Assembly: GCF_000732195.1 (NCBI RefSeq)
Contig: NZ_JNNU01000009.1
Location: 186,001 to 250,000, forward strand
From: Neorhizobium vignae
GTDB lineage: Bacteria; Pseudomonadota; Alphaproteobacteria; Rhizobiales; Rhizobiaceae
DNA length: 64,000 nt
Reading direction: 5' to 3'
A model generated the notes under the pieces. It saw nothing but the letters and a program-made list of their open reading frames with translations. It had not been told where the DNA came from and did no database searches. Numbering within the stretch: position 1 is the first letter of the stretch; every line of letters begins with the position of its first letter. Below, in pieces: positions 53,158 through 63,686 of the stretch. A program made the position numbers and the translations under genes.

Positions 53158-53754
53158 GTGCGCTTCGAGAGTACGATCATTGAAGATGTACTTCTTTTAG
53201 CGTCGAAGAAATTCGGCGATCCTCGAGGCTATTTCATGGAAACGTTTCGGAAAAACCTCTTTGAATCAGAAGTAGGTTCTTTCACGTTTGTCCAGGATAA
53301 CCGGTCTTACTCGGCAGAGGCGGGAACGGTTCGCGGTCTGCACTTTCAGATCCCTCCTCATTCACAAGGTAAACTCGTGTCGTGTTCGAGCGGCGCGCTC
53401 CTGGATGTGGCGGTTGACATCCGTATCGGATCGCCGACCTACGGGAAGTACGTCGCGGTGGAACTCTCGGCCGAAAATGCCCTCCAGCTTTGGCTGCCGC
53501 CAGGTTTCGCACATGGGTTCTGCACGCTGACGGCGGATACGGTCATCACCTACAAAGTGACTGACTATTACAGGGCCGAACACGAACGCGGCCTGCTCTG
53601 GAACGATCCGGAGCTTGGGATCGAATGGCCGGTCGCAGCGGACAAGGCAATCCTGTCGGAGAAGGATCGGGGGCAGCCTAAGCTCTCCGAGCTTCAATCC
53701 AACTTTATTTATGCGGTCAACGACGAATTCGGCAGACGCAGCCGGAGCCGGTGA
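53158..53754 (+). CDS. rfbC: dTDP-4-dehydrorhamnose 3,5-epimerase
   Basis: 198 residues from GTG 53158, with GAGGG 4 bases upstream; a longer reading from 53092 adds 22 residues not typical of the family. DPRGYFMETFR, TFVQDNRSYS, VRGLHFQ (catalytic His), and LWLPPGFAHGF are RmlC hallmarks. It acts third in dTDP-L-rhamnose synthesis. It opens the rfbCBDA operon. The 190 bp after the tRNA gene hold its promoter and nothing else recognisable. Confidence 0.9.
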   Translation: MRFESTIIEDVLLLASKKFGDPRGYFMETFRKNLFESEVGSFTFVQDNRSYSAEAGTVRGLHFQIPPHSQGKLVSCSSGALLDVAVDIRIGSPTYGKYVAVELSAENALQLWLPPGFAHGFCTLTADTVITYKVTDYYRAEHERGLLWNDPELGIEWPVAADKAILSEKDRGQPKLSELQSNFIYAVNDEFGRRSRSR

Positions 53755-53781
53755 CGGGAATTCTTGGGGGTAATCGAAAGC

Positions 53782-54840
53782 ATGCGCGTGCTTGTAACGG
53801 GTGGGGCAGGTTTCATCGGATCGGCGGTCATCCGCCACCTCGTGCTCGAAAAGGGATACGAGGTCCTGAACATCGACAAACTGACCTATGCCGGCACGTT
53901 GAGCTCGCTGAGGTCGGTTGCGGGCAAACCGTCCTACCGGTTTCTCAAGATCGATATATGCGATGCCGCAGCGATAGCGTCCGCGATGTCGACGTTCAGA
54001 CCCGACCGGGTGATGCATCTGGCTGCCGAAAGCCATGTCGACCGCTCCATCCTCGGCGCACGGCAATTCGTTGAAACCAACATACTCGGCTCTTTCACCA
54101 TGCTCGAATGCGCGCGAGCATATTGGCAGGCACTTCTTCCCCGGGATCGAAGCCGCTTCCGCTTCCTGCATGTCTCGACCGACGAGGTCTACGGCTCCCT
54201 CGGAGCGGAAGGAGCGTTCTCGGAAACAACGCCCTACGATCCGAGCTCACCCTATTCGGCATCGAAGGCAGCATCCGACCATCTCGCCAAGGCATGGGCC
54301 CGAACCTACGGCATGCCGGTCATCGTCTCCAACTGCTCGAACAACTACGGACCGTACCACTTTCCGGAAAAACTCATTCCGCTGACGATCCTGAACGCGT
54401 TGGAGGGCAAACCCCTGCCGGTTTATGGAAACGGGACCAACATCCGCGACTGGCTCTATGTGGAAGATCACGCTCGGGCCTTGGATCTCATCGCCGAGCG
54501 AGGCAGGGTGGGAGAAACCTACAATGTCGGAGGCCGGAACGAGCGCAGCAATATCGATGTGGTGAAACGGATCTGCGCGATCCTCGACGATCTGCACCCG
54601 ACCGGACGCTCCCACGAAAACCTGATCCAGTTCGTCGCCGATCGCCCCGGGCACGATGTGCGTTATGCGATCGACGCGACCAAGCTGGAAACGGAACTGG
54701 GCTGGAGGGCAAATGAGAGCTTCGAGACCGGCATCGAAAAGACGGTGCGCTGGTATCTCGACAGCGAATGGTGGTGGGCGCCGCTCCGAAAGGGGTACGA
54801 CGGCAGCCGCCTGGGGCTTCTCAAGGCCGGGGCCGGATGA
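53782..54840 (+). CDS. rfbB: dTDP-glucose 4,6-dehydratase
   Basis: 352 residues from ATG 53782. [17 protein letters not shown] is the NAD-binding loop, [10 protein letters not shown] the active-site Ser/Thr-Asp-Glu segment, and [11 protein letters not shown] gives the YxxxK pair. It converts dTDP-glucose to dTDP-4-keto-6-deoxyglucose. A TTG at 53764 would add six residues. It overlaps the next gene by ATGA. Confidence 0.93.
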   Translation: MRVLVTGGAGFIGSAVIRHLVLEKGYEVLNIDKLTYAGTLSSLRSVAGKPSYRFLKIDICDAAAIASAMSTFRPDRVMHLAAESHVDRSILGARQFVETNILGSFTMLECARAYWQALLPRDRSRFRFLHVSTDEVYGSLGAEGAFSETTPYDPSSPYSASKAASDHLAKAWARTYGMPVIVSNCSNNYGPYHFPEKLIPLTILNALEGKPLPVYGNGTNIRDWLYVEDHARALDLIAERGRVGETYNVGGRNERSNIDVVKRICAILDDLHPTGRSHENLIQFVADRPGHDVRYAIDATKLETELGWRANESFETGIEKTVRWYLDSEWWWAPLRKGYDGSRLGLLKAGAG

Positions 54841-55766
54841 TGCGCGAACCCAGGCGATACGTGGTAACCGGGCTTAAGGGACAGGTCGTCCAATCCCTTA
54901 TCGAAAACGCGATCGGCCGAAGCGATGTCGAGATTATTCCGCTCGGCCGCCCTGACCTCGATCTGGCCAGGCCGGAGACCATTGCGGTGACGGTCGAGGC
55001 CGCCCGTCCCGACCTGATCGTCTCCGCGGCTGCCTTCACGGGTGTCGATCAGGCCGAAATCGAAAGGGCAACGGCTTTTGCCGTCAACGCCGCAGGCCCG
55101 GCGGAACTGGCGCGGGTAGCGGAAACGCTACGGGTCCCGATCGTTCATCTGTCCACAGACTATGTCTTCGACGGCAGCAAGGCCTCTCCTTATATCGAGT
55201 CCGATCCGGTCGCACCGCTGGGCGTCTATGGCCGCGACAAATTGGTGGGCGAGCGAAACGTCGCTGCAGCGACCGAAAACCATGCCATCCTTCGCACCGC
55301 CTGGATCTACAGCCCGTTCGGCCGAAACTTCCTGCGCACGATGCTGAAGGCCGCTGAGACAAGGGAAGAGGTGCAAGTCGTCGACGATCAGATCGGCAAC
55401 CCGACTTCGGCGATCGATATCGCCGAAGCCATCATGGTGGTCGGGCGAAACCTGCTGGCTTCGAACAATCCCGCCTTGCGCGGCGTCTTTCATATGGCTG
55501 GAACGGGCGCGGCGAGTTGGGCGGACTTCGCAGACGAGATTTTCAGAATTTCTGGCGCGAATGGCGGGCCTTCGGCAAGGGTCGCGCGCATCCCCACCAG
55601 CGCCTATCCGACGCCGGCTCGGCGACCGGCCAATTCACAACTGGACTGCTCGAAATTGTACAGGCGCCACGGCATCGTCATGCCCGATTGGCGGGGCTCG
55701 GCGGTAAACGTCGTCAGGCGCGTTCTGCAGCCTGTCGACCTTGAAAACAGAAAGTACGGGAGGTGA
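54837..55766 (+). CDS. rfbD: dTDP-4-dehydrorhamnose reductase
   Basis: 309 residues. The N-terminal [14 protein letters not shown] replaces the usual GxxGQ loop, [21 protein letters not shown] and YGRDKLVGE (YxxxK) are characteristic, and the C-terminal [12 protein letters not shown] is conserved. It makes dTDP-L-rhamnose with NADPH. It starts inside the rfbB stop codon. Confidence 0.92.
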   Translation: MMREPRRYVVTGLKGQVVQSLIENAIGRSDVEIIPLGRPDLDLARPETIAVTVEAARPDLIVSAAAFTGVDQAEIERATAFAVNAAGPAELARVAETLRVPIVHLSTDYVFDGSKASPYIESDPVAPLGVYGRDKLVGERNVAAATENHAILRTAWIYSPFGRNFLRTMLKAAETREEVQVVDDQIGNPTSAIDIAEAIMVVGRNLLASNNPALRGVFHMAGTGAASWADFADEIFRISGANGGPSARVARIPTSAYPTPARRPANSQLDCSKLYRRHGIVMPDWRGSAVNVVRRVLQPVDLENRKYGR

Positions 55767-55771
55767 GTGGA

Positions 55772-56680
55772 ATGAAGGGGATTATTCTCGCCGGCGGCAG
55801 CGGTACGCGGCTACATCCGATGACACAGGTGCTGTCGAAACAGCTCATGCCGATCTATGACAAGCCGATGATCTATTATCCGCTGTCGACGCTGATGCTC
55901 GCGGGGATCCGCGACATTCTGATCATATCGACGCCAAAGGACATGCCGAATTTCCAACAGCTGCTGGGCGATGGTTCCAAATGGGGCCTCTCGTTATCCT
56001 ATGCGGAACAGCCCTCTCCTGACGGTCTTGCTCAGGCCTATATTATCGGCGCCGATTTCATCGGCTCCAATTCGTCCTGTCTGGTCCTGGGCGACAACAT
56101 CTTCTTCGGCCACGGCATCACCGATCTCTTCAAAAGCGCCATGGCCCGCGAGAGCGGCGCCACGGTTTTTGCTTATCACGTCAACGACCCGCAACGTTAC
56201 GGGGTGGTCGAGTTCGACAAGCAGATGAAGGCAGCTTCGATCGAAGAGAAACCGGAACATCCCCGCTCCAGCTGGGCCGTCACGGGCCTCTATTTCTATG
56301 ACAAGGACGTCATCGACATTGCTGCCAACCTGAGGCCGTCCGCCAGGGGCGAACTGGAGATCACCGACGTCAACCGGGCTTATCTCGATCGCGGAAAGCT
56401 CCATGTCGAGATGATGGGTCGCGGTTATGCCTGGCTCGACACCGGCACGCCCGACAGCCTCCTTGAAGCATCCGAATTCGTATCCACGCTTGAACGCCGA
56501 CAAGGGGTCAAGATCTCCTGCCCCGAGGAGATTGCCTATCGGCAGAACTTTATCGACGCCAACCAGCTCGAATGCCTCGCCAAGCAATATGGGAAGAGCG
56601 CCTATGGGCGATATCTAACTGGACTTCTGGAGGTTCCCGTTCCCCACCCGGTCCACAAGCCGCTTAGCTTGGTAGGCTAA
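55772..56680 (+). CDS. rfbA: Glucose-1-phosphate thymidylyltransferase
   Basis: 302 residues. [18 protein letters not shown] is the nucleotidyltransferase signature; [30 protein letters not shown] and [20 protein letters not shown] complete the RmlA fold. First enzymatic step of dTDP-rhamnose synthesis. ATG 55772 has GGAGGTGAG upstream; an in-frame GTG at 55763 overlaps the rfbD stop. Last gene of the operon, ending 19 bp from the convergent kinase gene. Confidence 0.93.
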   Translation: MKGIILAGGSGTRLHPMTQVLSKQLMPIYDKPMIYYPLSTLMLAGIRDILIISTPKDMPNFQQLLGDGSKWGLSLSYAEQPSPDGLAQAYIIGADFIGSNSSCLVLGDNIFFGHGITDLFKSAMARESGATVFAYHVNDPQRYGVVEFDKQMKAASIEEKPEHPRSSWAVTGLYFYDKDVIDIAANLRPSARGELEITDVNRAYLDRGKLHVEMMGRGYAWLDTGTPDSLLEASEFVSTLERRQGVKISCPEEIAYRQNFIDANQLECLAKQYGKSAYGRYLTGLLEVPVPHPVHKPLSLVG

Positions 56681-56699
56681 TGAAGCGTCGTCGAGCCGA

Positions 56700-58787
56700 T
56701 CAGCTTTTCGCCGGAATCTCCAGGCGCACGACGTTGGTCGACTGTTCCGTCGATGTTTTCGCCGCCTCCAGAGAAGCGGCAAGGTCTTCGATCTTGAACG
56801 GCTTCGCCACAACCGGACAGCCGACCTCTGTGCCGGCCTCCAGCTTGTCGCTGTAGCCGGTCATCAGAACAACCGGCAGGCGCGAGTTCTTCCGGCGTAT
56901 CTCCTCGGCAAGCTCGATGCCGGACATTCCCGGCATCATGATGTCGCTGATCACCGCCTCGATCTCGGGGTGACGGTCCAGAACCTCAATTGCCTCGCTG
57001 CCGCTTGTCGCCACGAAGATCGTCGAAACAAGCCCTTCCAGGGCCAGGCGCACCGATTCCAGAGACGATGGGGTATCGTCCACGATCAAAAGCCTGGCCG
57101 GAAGAGTTACCACCGGCTTTGCTGGCTCGCGCGCGACGCGCTGTTCGTTGGACCGGGGCAGAAGCAGCGTGAAGGCGCTGCCATGGCCGGCCACGCTCGC
57201 GACCTTCACGGCACCGCCGCTGCCCTTGGCGAAACTGTGGACCTGGGTCAGCCCGAGGCCCGGGCCGCCATTCTTCTTCGTGGAGAAAAACGGCTCGAAC
57301 ACCCGCCCCAGATGCTCGGAGGCAACGCCTGTTCCGGTGTCTGCGATCGTCAAGGCAACAAATTGTCCTTGAAGCGTCGGATCCTCCGTAGCGCCATCGA
57401 GGACATTTCGTGCCGAAATCGTCACCTGACCACCGCCGCCCATAGCCTCGCGCGCATTGGTGAGGAAATTGATCAGCGCGTTTTCCAGCCCCGCGGGGTC
57501 GACGTGAACGGGCCAGATGTCGTCCGGAACGTTTATGTCCATGACGATCGTGTCATCGAGAGCCTGTCGCAGCAGCGGTCTCAATTCGATGAGTTTGATG
57601 TCCAGCTCGATATGCCCGGCACCCTGATTGGAGCGCCTCGAGAAGGACAGCAGTCGTTGCGTGATCGCCTTTCCCCTCGTTACTCCCTCGCTCATGTGCG
57701 AAAGGAGCTGCGTCACCCGCTGCTCGTCGTGCCGCTTCCTCTTGATGCCCTCGACACCTGATTGAAACACCATGAGGAGGTTGTTGAAATCATGCGCCGC
57801 CTGGCCCGTCAGCTTTCCAAGCGCATCCATGCGCTGCCAATTGGCAATGCTTTCGCGTTCCCGGTTCCTTGCGCGAATTTCCCGGTGAAACAGAAACGCA
57901 GCCGAACCTGAGAGCAGCAGCGTGAAACAGCTGGCTGCCGCGAGCAGCAATGTCGCCTTACGTGCCAGCCTGTCGTATTCCGCAACCGGCAGGCCCACCC
58001 TCACCCGCCAAGGGGTTTCCCCAAGCGCAACTTCGGCAACCCGTACCTCCAGCCCATTTTTGAGTGTCGCAAGGCCGAATTCCGTTCCGGAAAAGGTGGC
58101 GAACTCGCTTGCCGCGTTGCCGGCAAGAGCAGGAGCGCCGGTCGAAGCGACAAGGCGATCCTCACCATCGACGATCCAGGCCGCCCAGCTTTCCGGGAGC
58201 CCATTGGCGTAGAGGAGGTTTGTCACGATCGTCGGGCGGATGACAACCGACAGAATGGCTCGCAGCTTGTCGTTCCTCTGGATCGGAGCCCTCACGGCGA
58301 AGGCCGCCTGCCCGCGAGGCCCGATGGAAACATTGCCGATCACAGCACCGCCCGTGCGAACCACGGTCCGGTGGCTCTCGATGTCCACGACCTGTTTCTC
58401 AGCCGCCCCGTCGAGCGGCGGCGATGACAGCACGACCTCGCCTTTCTCGTCCGAGATGCGGATCTGCTCCCATTCCGGCACCCGCTCACGCAGGCGCCGC
58501 GCGGTCTCGGCGAAGGCGGAACGGGGTATAGGCGGATCGAGCCGGGGTGAATCCGCAACGACGGACAGAAGCTGGATCTGGCTTTTAAGCTCCCGCTGAA
58601 GCGTGGCGGCCATGATGGTCGCTTTGCTGCGAATGTCGGCGTCGAGCGCGTCCTGCTGTTCCTGAATGAAGAACCTGCCCATCACGGCGGCGAGAATGAT
58701 GAGCGGGATCAGCGACGCAGTGACGAGGAGGAGCGCTGGCCGGGTTTGATTCAACTGACACTCCGATATCTGTTGTTCACGCTCCAT
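56700..58787 (-). CDS. Hybrid sensor histidine kinase with C-terminal receiver
   Basis: 695 residues from the preferred ATG 58787 (a reading to 58886 adds a Cys-rich tail). Two membrane helices (near residues 16-36 and 275-300) enclose a periplasmic sensor domain of the dCache-like kind. The H-box is AAHDFNNLLMV, the N-box NALINFLTNAREAM, then DTGTG, FEPFFSTKKNGGPGLGLTQV (shown as PFFSTKKNGGPGLGL). The receiver has IVDDTPSS, the phospho-acceptor Asp in VISDIMMPG, and VAKPFK. AHDFNN kinases are of the HWE/NtrB-like group. No separate response regulator is encoded beside it. Region 58788-58984 holds nothing I can name. Confidence 0.87.
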   Translation of the reverse strand: MEREQQISECQLNQTRPALLLVTASLIPLIILAAVMGRFFIQEQQDALDADIRSKATIMAATLQRELKSQIQLLSVVADSPRLDPPIPRSAFAETARRLRERVPEWEQIRISDEKGEVVLSSPPLDGAAEKQVVDIESHRTVVRTGGAVIGNVSIGPRGQAAFAVRAPIQRNDKLRAILSVVIRPTIVTNLLYANGLPESWAAWIVDGEDRLVASTGAPALAGNAASEFATFSGTEFGLATLKNGLEVRVAEVALGETPWRVRVGLPVAEYDRLARKATLLLAAASCFTLLLSGSAAFLFHREIRARNRERESIANWQRMDALGKLTGQAAHDFNNLLMVFQSGVEGIKRKRHDEQRVTQLLSHMSEGVTRGKAITQRLLSFSRRSNQGAGHIELDIKLIELRPLLRQALDDTIVMDINVPDDIWPVHVDPAGLENALINFLTNAREAMGGGGQVTISARNVLDGATEDPTLQGQFVALTIADTGTGVASEHLGRVFEPFFSTKKNGGPGLGLTQVHSFAKGSGGAVKVASVAGHGSAFTLLLPRSNEQRVAREPAKPVVTLPARLLIVDDTPSSLESVRLALEGLVSTIFVATSGSEAIEVLDRHPEIEAVISDIMMPGMSGIELAEEIRRKNSRLPVVLMTGYSDKLEAGTEVGCPVVAKPFKIEDLAASLEAAKTSTEQSTNVVRLEIPAKS

Positions 58788-58984
58788 CAAATAGGCTAGA
58801 GGCCGAAAGTTGCAACGCCCACATCGGCAGGAGGGCCAGGGTCGCGCCAAATAGCTGGGGAGATCGCGCCGATCCGTGTCATGCACATCGCGATGTCAAC
58901 CGCCGGCTGTTCTTTCCCTCTCCTTTTCCGCGCAAGACGATGCGGCTCGACGGAGCGGGACGACGCCCATCTCGACGCCCCGAC

Positions 58985-59620
58985 TCACCGATCCGGCAGC
59001 GGCGCGTTCAGCGTGCGGGCCAACAATGCCACGCCCCCGGCCAAATAGACCGCAGCCCCCACCAAAAGCATGACAACGCCGCCGGCCTGCTGGTCCACCG
59101 CAGCGGACAAGGTCACGCCGAAGCAACTTACTTCGCCATCGCCATAGAGCGGACGCGGCGAAAGCGCCAACAGCGCGCCAAGCAGCGTCATGTGCATGGA
59201 GGTAAAGAGCAGGCCGAATGTGCCGGCAAGCCGCCGCTCCTCGCGGCCCGTCGCCGCTCCGCCGAGGCAGGAGAGCCAGAGAGAGAGACCTGCGGCAAGG
59301 AAAACCGCCTGTTCAAACGCCGCCAGGAACGGTGACGCCTCCGACAGCGCCCGCAGGACAGGAATGTGCCAGATCCAGACCGCGAAGAGTTCCATGAGTG
59401 AAGCGGTGAGCGGCGTCAGCCAGCGCCGGCCTGCAGAAAAGTCGAAGCGGGTCCCCGACAAGCCGATGGCGATCAGCGGCGCCGCACCCGCCACGATGCC
59501 CATATGGGCGATCATGTGCACCGAGAAGGACGACCGGTCTGCAAGCGGCAGCAGGAGGACCCAGAGGGCAAACAACACAATCAGGCCGCTAACCAGCGCA
59601 GCCTTCCTCATGACTGGCAT
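58985..59620 (-). CDS. ctaG: Cytochrome c oxidase assembly factor CtaG (caa3 type)
   Basis: 211 residues, largely membrane-embedded, with HMIAHMGIVAGAAP near the N-terminus and ELFAVWIWHIPVL. These His-containing membrane segments match the caa3_CtaG family, thought to help metallate the oxidase. The start overlaps the preceding small gene's stop by 13 bp, tying it to the oxidase operon. Confidence 0.78.
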   Translation of the reverse strand: MPVMRKAALVSGLIVLFALWVLLLPLADRSSFSVHMIAHMGIVAGAAPLIAIGLSGTRFDFSAGRRWLTPLTASLMELFAVWIWHIPVLRALSEASPFLAAFEQAVFLAAGLSLWLSCLGGAATGREERRLAGTFGLLFTSMHMTLLGALLALSPRPLYGDGEVSCFGVTLSAAVDQQAGGVVMLLVGAAVYLAGGVALLARTLNAPLPDR

Positions 59621-59991
59621 TCCGCAATGAAGATCATCGGGATCGCCATGTAGAGGACGGCGACGAAGCTCAAGCCCGACAACAGCAGCGTCGCGAACCC
59701 CTGGAAGAGCGTGCGGGCATTGCGGGTCGCCTCGTCATGAGGCGGATCGGCGGCGCCGAAACCCCATTGCCGCCAGGCGAGCCAAGCCGACAGCACGATC
59801 ATTGCGAGGGCGAGTACCGTCACGACGCCAAGCGCGATCCGCACAGTGTCGAACGAAACCTCCGAAGCGAGGCCCTTGGCGCAGAAGACCGCGACCGTTG
59901 CGTAGCAGACGAGGAAATGCAGCGCCCAGACGGTCGGAGCGGTGAACAGGGTCCAGAGGGTTTCGACCTCGCGCGGAATGAAGCTTTTCAT
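59608..59991 (-). CDS. Small membrane protein of the caa3-type oxidase operon
   Basis: 127 residues, three hydrophobic segments: TLFTAPTVWALHFLVCYATVAVF, IALGVVTVLALAMIVLSAWLAW and LLLSGLSFVAVLYMAIPMIF (parts shown). No family I can name with confidence. Its ATG (59991) overlaps the ctaDE stop (ATGA) and its own end overlaps ctaG, so it is a coupled subunit or assembly protein of the oxidase. Confidence 0.72.
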   Translation of the reverse strand: MKSFIPREVETLWTLFTAPTVWALHFLVCYATVAVFCAKGLASEVSFDTVRIALGVVTVLALAMIVLSAWLAWRQWGFGAADPPHDEATRNARTLFQGFATLLLSGLSFVAVLYMAIPMIFIAECQS

Positions 59992-62504
59992 GTGCTTACC
60001 AATGGAAACAGGCCGAGGACCGCGAAGGTGACGACGGCGGTAAAGGCCATGAAATGCCAGTAGAGCGCGACGTTGCGGATATCCTGGTCGTATTCCGCAG
60101 TCATCCGGCCGGTAATGCTGCGTGCGAGACAATAGCCCTGCATGATCGCGCCGACTATGCCATGCGTCACTGTCCAGATTGCGACGATCCAGACGATGGC
60201 CGGATAGACATGCGAGGTCGGGTCCATCTCGTGCAGATACGGACCGGCAAGGCCCGCAAACGAGGCAGCGATCGAAACGGCGAGGGCCGCGGTGAGCGCC
60301 AGCCGCGCACCTCTTGGCCCCTTCTCGTTGAGTTCGCGCGCCAGCAGCGTCAGCACCCAGGCGATAACGTAGAGCACCAGCGCCGCCACCGGCCACAGGA
60401 CGCCGGGACCATTGGCAATCGTGGTGAAGTCGTCATGGATGGTCCAATAGAAGAAATAGCCAAAGATCAGGCTCGCGAACGCCGTACCGTCGCCGACCAT
60501 GGTGATGAACATCGCCCACCAGCCGACCGAAGCCGGGCCGGAGACATAGATCGGCAACGTCTCGCCTAGCCCGACATCGATCTCCGGCACCTCCGGGATC
60601 GGCGCGGTTCCATTCCAGAGCCAATGGATGATGGCGATGAAGGTGATGATCGCGAAGACGATCGTGGTGATCCACAATTTGAACGTCAGCGCGATGAACA
60701 CGCCGCCGAGCGCGATCGCCGCGATGATCGTCACGTAGGAAACGCCGCCGACCCGCAGGCACTGGATCGGCTTCGCATCCAGAACAGAGGTCACCAGCGT
60801 TTCGCGTTTGCCGGATTTGGCGTCCGGCAGATAGAAGCGCCCGGCCTCGATATCCGCTTGCAGGTTCGGCTGATCCCAGAGCGGATAGCGGCTGGTGATG
60901 ATCGGTACCGAGCGCATGCCCCAGCTTTCCGCCGGATCGTTGGTCCATTCAAGCGTCCCGGAATTCCAGGGGTTGAGATCGCGCCATGCCGGTTGCTGTT
61001 TCGGGCGAAAGATGTCGATGACGAAGGTCGCGACCCCGGCGGCGAAGACGAAGGCACCGATGGACGAGATGAGGTTGAACCAGTCCCAGCCGATATCTTC
61101 CGGATAGGTGAAGACCCGCCGCGGCATTCCGCGCAGGCCAGAGAAGTGCATGGGGAAGAAGGTGACATTGAAACCGACGAACATCAGCCAGAAAGCGGTC
61201 CTGCCCCAGGCATCGCTGAGCTTCTTACCCGTCACGAACGGAAAGTAGTAATAGATGCCGGCGACGACTGGAAACAGCATGCCGCCGATCAGCACGTAGT
61301 GAAGGTGGGCGACGATGAAATAGGTGTCGTGCGCCTGCCAGTCGAAGGGTACGAGCGCCACCATCACCCCCGTCAGTCCGCCGATCACGAAGATGATTAG
61401 CCCGCCTGCCCCAAACAGCATCGGCACCGAAAAGATCACCCGGCCGGCGAGCATGGTGGCGATGAACACGAAGATCTGCACCCCTGTCGGGATCGCCACC
61501 GCTTCCGACGCCGCCGAAAAGAAGGCAAGCGAGATCTGCGGCAGGCCGGTCGTAAACATGTGGTGCACCCAGAGCCCGAAGCTCAGGAAACCCGTGCCGA
61601 CGGCCGCCAGCACGATCCAGGAATAACCGACGATCGGCCGCTGCGAAAAGGTCGGCACGATCATCGCCATCAGCGCGATCGCGGGCAGGAAGATGATGTA
61701 GACTTCCGGGTGTCCGAAGATCCAGAACAGGTGCTGCCAAAGCAGCGGATCGCCACCTCGCGTCGCGTCGAAGAACGGCCAGTCGAACATCCGCTCCATC
61801 TCGAACAGGATGTCGCCGGCAATCAGCGGCGGAAAGGCGAACAGGATCATGCCCGCGACGATCAGCAGGTACCAGGCGAACATCGGCATCAGGTTGATCC
61901 GCATGCCTGGCGCCCGGCATTTCATGATACCCACGATGATCTCGACGGCGGCGGCGATCGAAGCCACCTCGATGAAGGACAGGCCGAGCAGCCAGATATC
62001 CGCGCCGATGCCGGCATATTCGTCGTCGGTCGCAAGCGGCGGATACATGAACCAGCCCGCATTCGGCGCGGCGTTGAAGAAGATCGACCCGCAGACGAAG
62101 ACGCCGCCGATCAGAAAACTCCAGAAGCCGAAGGCGGACAGCCGCGGGAACGGCAGCTCCCTGGCGCCCAGCATCGACGGCAGCAGGAAGATCGCCACGG
62201 CCTCGAAGATCGGCACCGCGAACAGGAACATCATCACCGTGCCATGCAGCGTGAAGGCCTGGTTGAAGAGTTCCGCAGAGATGAAATCATTCTCCGGCAC
62301 CGCCAGTTGCAGGCGCATCAAAAGCCCGAGGAGGCCGGCGAACAGCATGAAGGCAAAGGCGGTGACGCCATACCACAGCCCGATCTCGCTGTTGTTGACA
62401 GACGTCCAGTAGCGGATGCCTTTCGGGGTCTCCCATACCTTGCGGAGCCGTTCCTCCTGCGCCGCCCGCTCTTCCGGCGAAAAATTGCCGAGCTCCATGG
62501 TCAT
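59988..62504 (-). CDS. ctaD: Fused cytochrome c oxidase subunits I and III (CtaD-CtaE)
   Basis: 838 residues, larger than subunit I alone (about 550). The subunit I part has HGTVMMFLFAVPIFE (heme ligand), FGHPEVYIIFLPA (CuB His with cross-linked Tyr region), LWVHHMF and DTYFIVAHLHYVL (heme ligands). The C-terminal 215 residues form the seven-helix subunit III domain, with LLARELNEKG and WVVTHG-type segments (TVTHGIVGAIMQGY). ATG 62504 has AAAGGG upstream; the frame continues to 62741 in an Arg-rich stretch that is rejected. Catalyses reduction of oxygen to water. Confidence 0.9.
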   Translation of the reverse strand: MTMELGNFSPEERAAQEERLRKVWETPKGIRYWTSVNNSEIGLWYGVTAFAFMLFAGLLGLLMRLQLAVPENDFISAELFNQAFTLHGTVMMFLFAVPIFEAVAIFLLPSMLGARELPFPRLSAFGFWSFLIGGVFVCGSIFFNAAPNAGWFMYPPLATDDEYAGIGADIWLLGLSFIEVASIAAAVEIIVGIMKCRAPGMRINLMPMFAWYLLIVAGMILFAFPPLIAGDILFEMERMFDWPFFDATRGGDPLLWQHLFWIFGHPEVYIIFLPAIALMAMIVPTFSQRPIVGYSWIVLAAVGTGFLSFGLWVHHMFTTGLPQISLAFFSAASEAVAIPTGVQIFVFIATMLAGRVIFSVPMLFGAGGLIIFVIGGLTGVMVALVPFDWQAHDTYFIVAHLHYVLIGGMLFPVVAGIYYYFPFVTGKKLSDAWGRTAFWLMFVGFNVTFFPMHFSGLRGMPRRVFTYPEDIGWDWFNLISSIGAFVFAAGVATFVIDIFRPKQQPAWRDLNPWNSGTLEWTNDPAESWGMRSVPIITSRYPLWDQPNLQADIEAGRFYLPDAKSGKRETLVTSVLDAKPIQCLRVGGVSYVTIIAAIALGGVFIALTFKLWITTIVFAIITFIAIIHWLWNGTAPIPEVPEIDVGLGETLPIYVSGPASVGWWAMFITMVGDGTAFASLIFGYFFYWTIHDDFTTIANGPGVLWPVAALVLYVIAWVLTLLARELNEKGPRGARLALTAALAVSIAASFAGLAGPYLHEMDPTSHVYPAIVWIVAIWTVTHGIVGAIMQGYCLARSITGRMTAEYDQDIRNVALYWHFMAFTAVVTFAVLGLFPLVST

Positions 62505-63556
62505 CTGAGCCCTTTCAAGTAGGCAGCTATCCGGTCGATCTCCGCCTCCTCCAGCATGGAGAAGTGCGGCATGCGCGCCTCCGGCTTGACCTGGCCCGGA
62601 TCGCGTATGAAGCGGGCGATATGCTCCTGCCCATTCGGAAGCGCCCCCGCTCCCACGGAACCGCGCTCGCCGAAGGCGGTCAGATCGGGACCGATCGTCC
62701 CCTTCGCCTCCGTGCCGGAAATGGCATGGCAGGCGGCACATCCATGGCGAAGGAAGAGCGCCAACCCCTCCTGATCCTGCCCGCCGGACGCTTTGCGACG
62801 CGCAGCGACCCAGGCCTTGTATGCCTCAGGTTCCATCGCATGGACGGTGAAAGCCATCAGCGCGTGACTGGTACCGCAGAACTCGGCGCAGACGCCCCGA
62901 TAGGTGCCGGGCTTTTCCGCCTGCAGCGTCAGGCGGTTTTCACGACCGGGTATCATGTCCATCTTGCCGCCGAGCACCGGTATCCAGAAGGAATGGATGA
63001 CGTCGGGCGAATTGAGCAAAAAGACGACGGGCTCTCCGATCGGTACGCGCACCTCATTGGCCGTTTCGAAAGCAACCGCCCCGCCCTCGTCGAGATAGCG
63101 CACCCGCCACCAGAACTGCTCGCCTGTCACCTCCACACGGCCAACGCCCGCATCCTCACCGAACCAGGGCCGGATGTTGGGCATCAGCCAGACGGCATAG
63201 GAAAGCAGAGCTGCGAGGGTTGCCGTCGGGAAAACGGCCCCACCCCAGAGGATGACCCACCCCGCCCCCTTTTCCGAATAGGGTTTACGCTTGCGCGCGG
63301 CGTGGAACAGCAGACCGACGACGCCCGCCCAGATGGCCACGCCGCCGATCAGCATGACGAAAAACAGGTTGGCGACATCGCGCGCCTCGTGGCCAGCCGG
63401 ATCGAGTGCCGACTGCACGCCGGAACACGACGCCAAGGGCGGAGAGAGAAGAAGGATGAAGGTGGTTGCCCGGATTGCCGGCCGATAGCTGTCCGAAATG
63501 CCGTCTCGTCCTGATCGAATTGGCCGACCGGCGCCGGTCAAGCGGTCATCATCCAT
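62501..63556 (-). CDS. ctaC: Cytochrome c oxidase subunit II with fused cytochrome c (caa3 type)
   Basis: 351 residues from ATG 63556. A lipobox LASC ends the signal segment (about residues 37-42), so it is likely a lipoprotein. Two membrane helices follow. The CuA site is intact: HSFWIP, then CAEFCGTSHALM (Cys-x3-Cys-x3-His...Met). A cytochrome c domain follows with the heme motif CAACH and later Met. This fusion defines a caa3-type oxidase. First gene of the operon; its stop overlaps the ctaD start. Confidence 0.88.
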   Translation of the reverse strand: MDDDRLTGAGRPIRSGRDGISDSYRPAIRATTFILLLSPPLASCSGVQSALDPAGHEARDVANLFFVMLIGGVAIWAGVVGLLFHAARKRKPYSEKGAGWVILWGGAVFPTATLAALLSYAVWLMPNIRPWFGEDAGVGRVEVTGEQFWWRVRYLDEGGAVAFETANEVRVPIGEPVVFLLNSPDVIHSFWIPVLGGKMDMIPGRENRLTLQAEKPGTYRGVCAEFCGTSHALMAFTVHAMEPEAYKAWVAARRKASGGQDQEGLALFLRHGCAACHAISGTEAKGTIGPDLTAFGERGSVGAGALPNGQEHIARFIRDPGQVKPEARMPHFSMLEEAEIDRIAAYLKGLR

Positions 63557-63686
63557 TCGGCAAGCACCCTCGCGCCATCGGCGGTCAGCCAGACATTGGG
63601 CCCGAACGCATGACCCGAGGCTTTGTTCCGAGTGAAAATGGAACGGGTTTAACCGGAATTCCTGGTCCTTGGTGCAGGGCCGGGAA

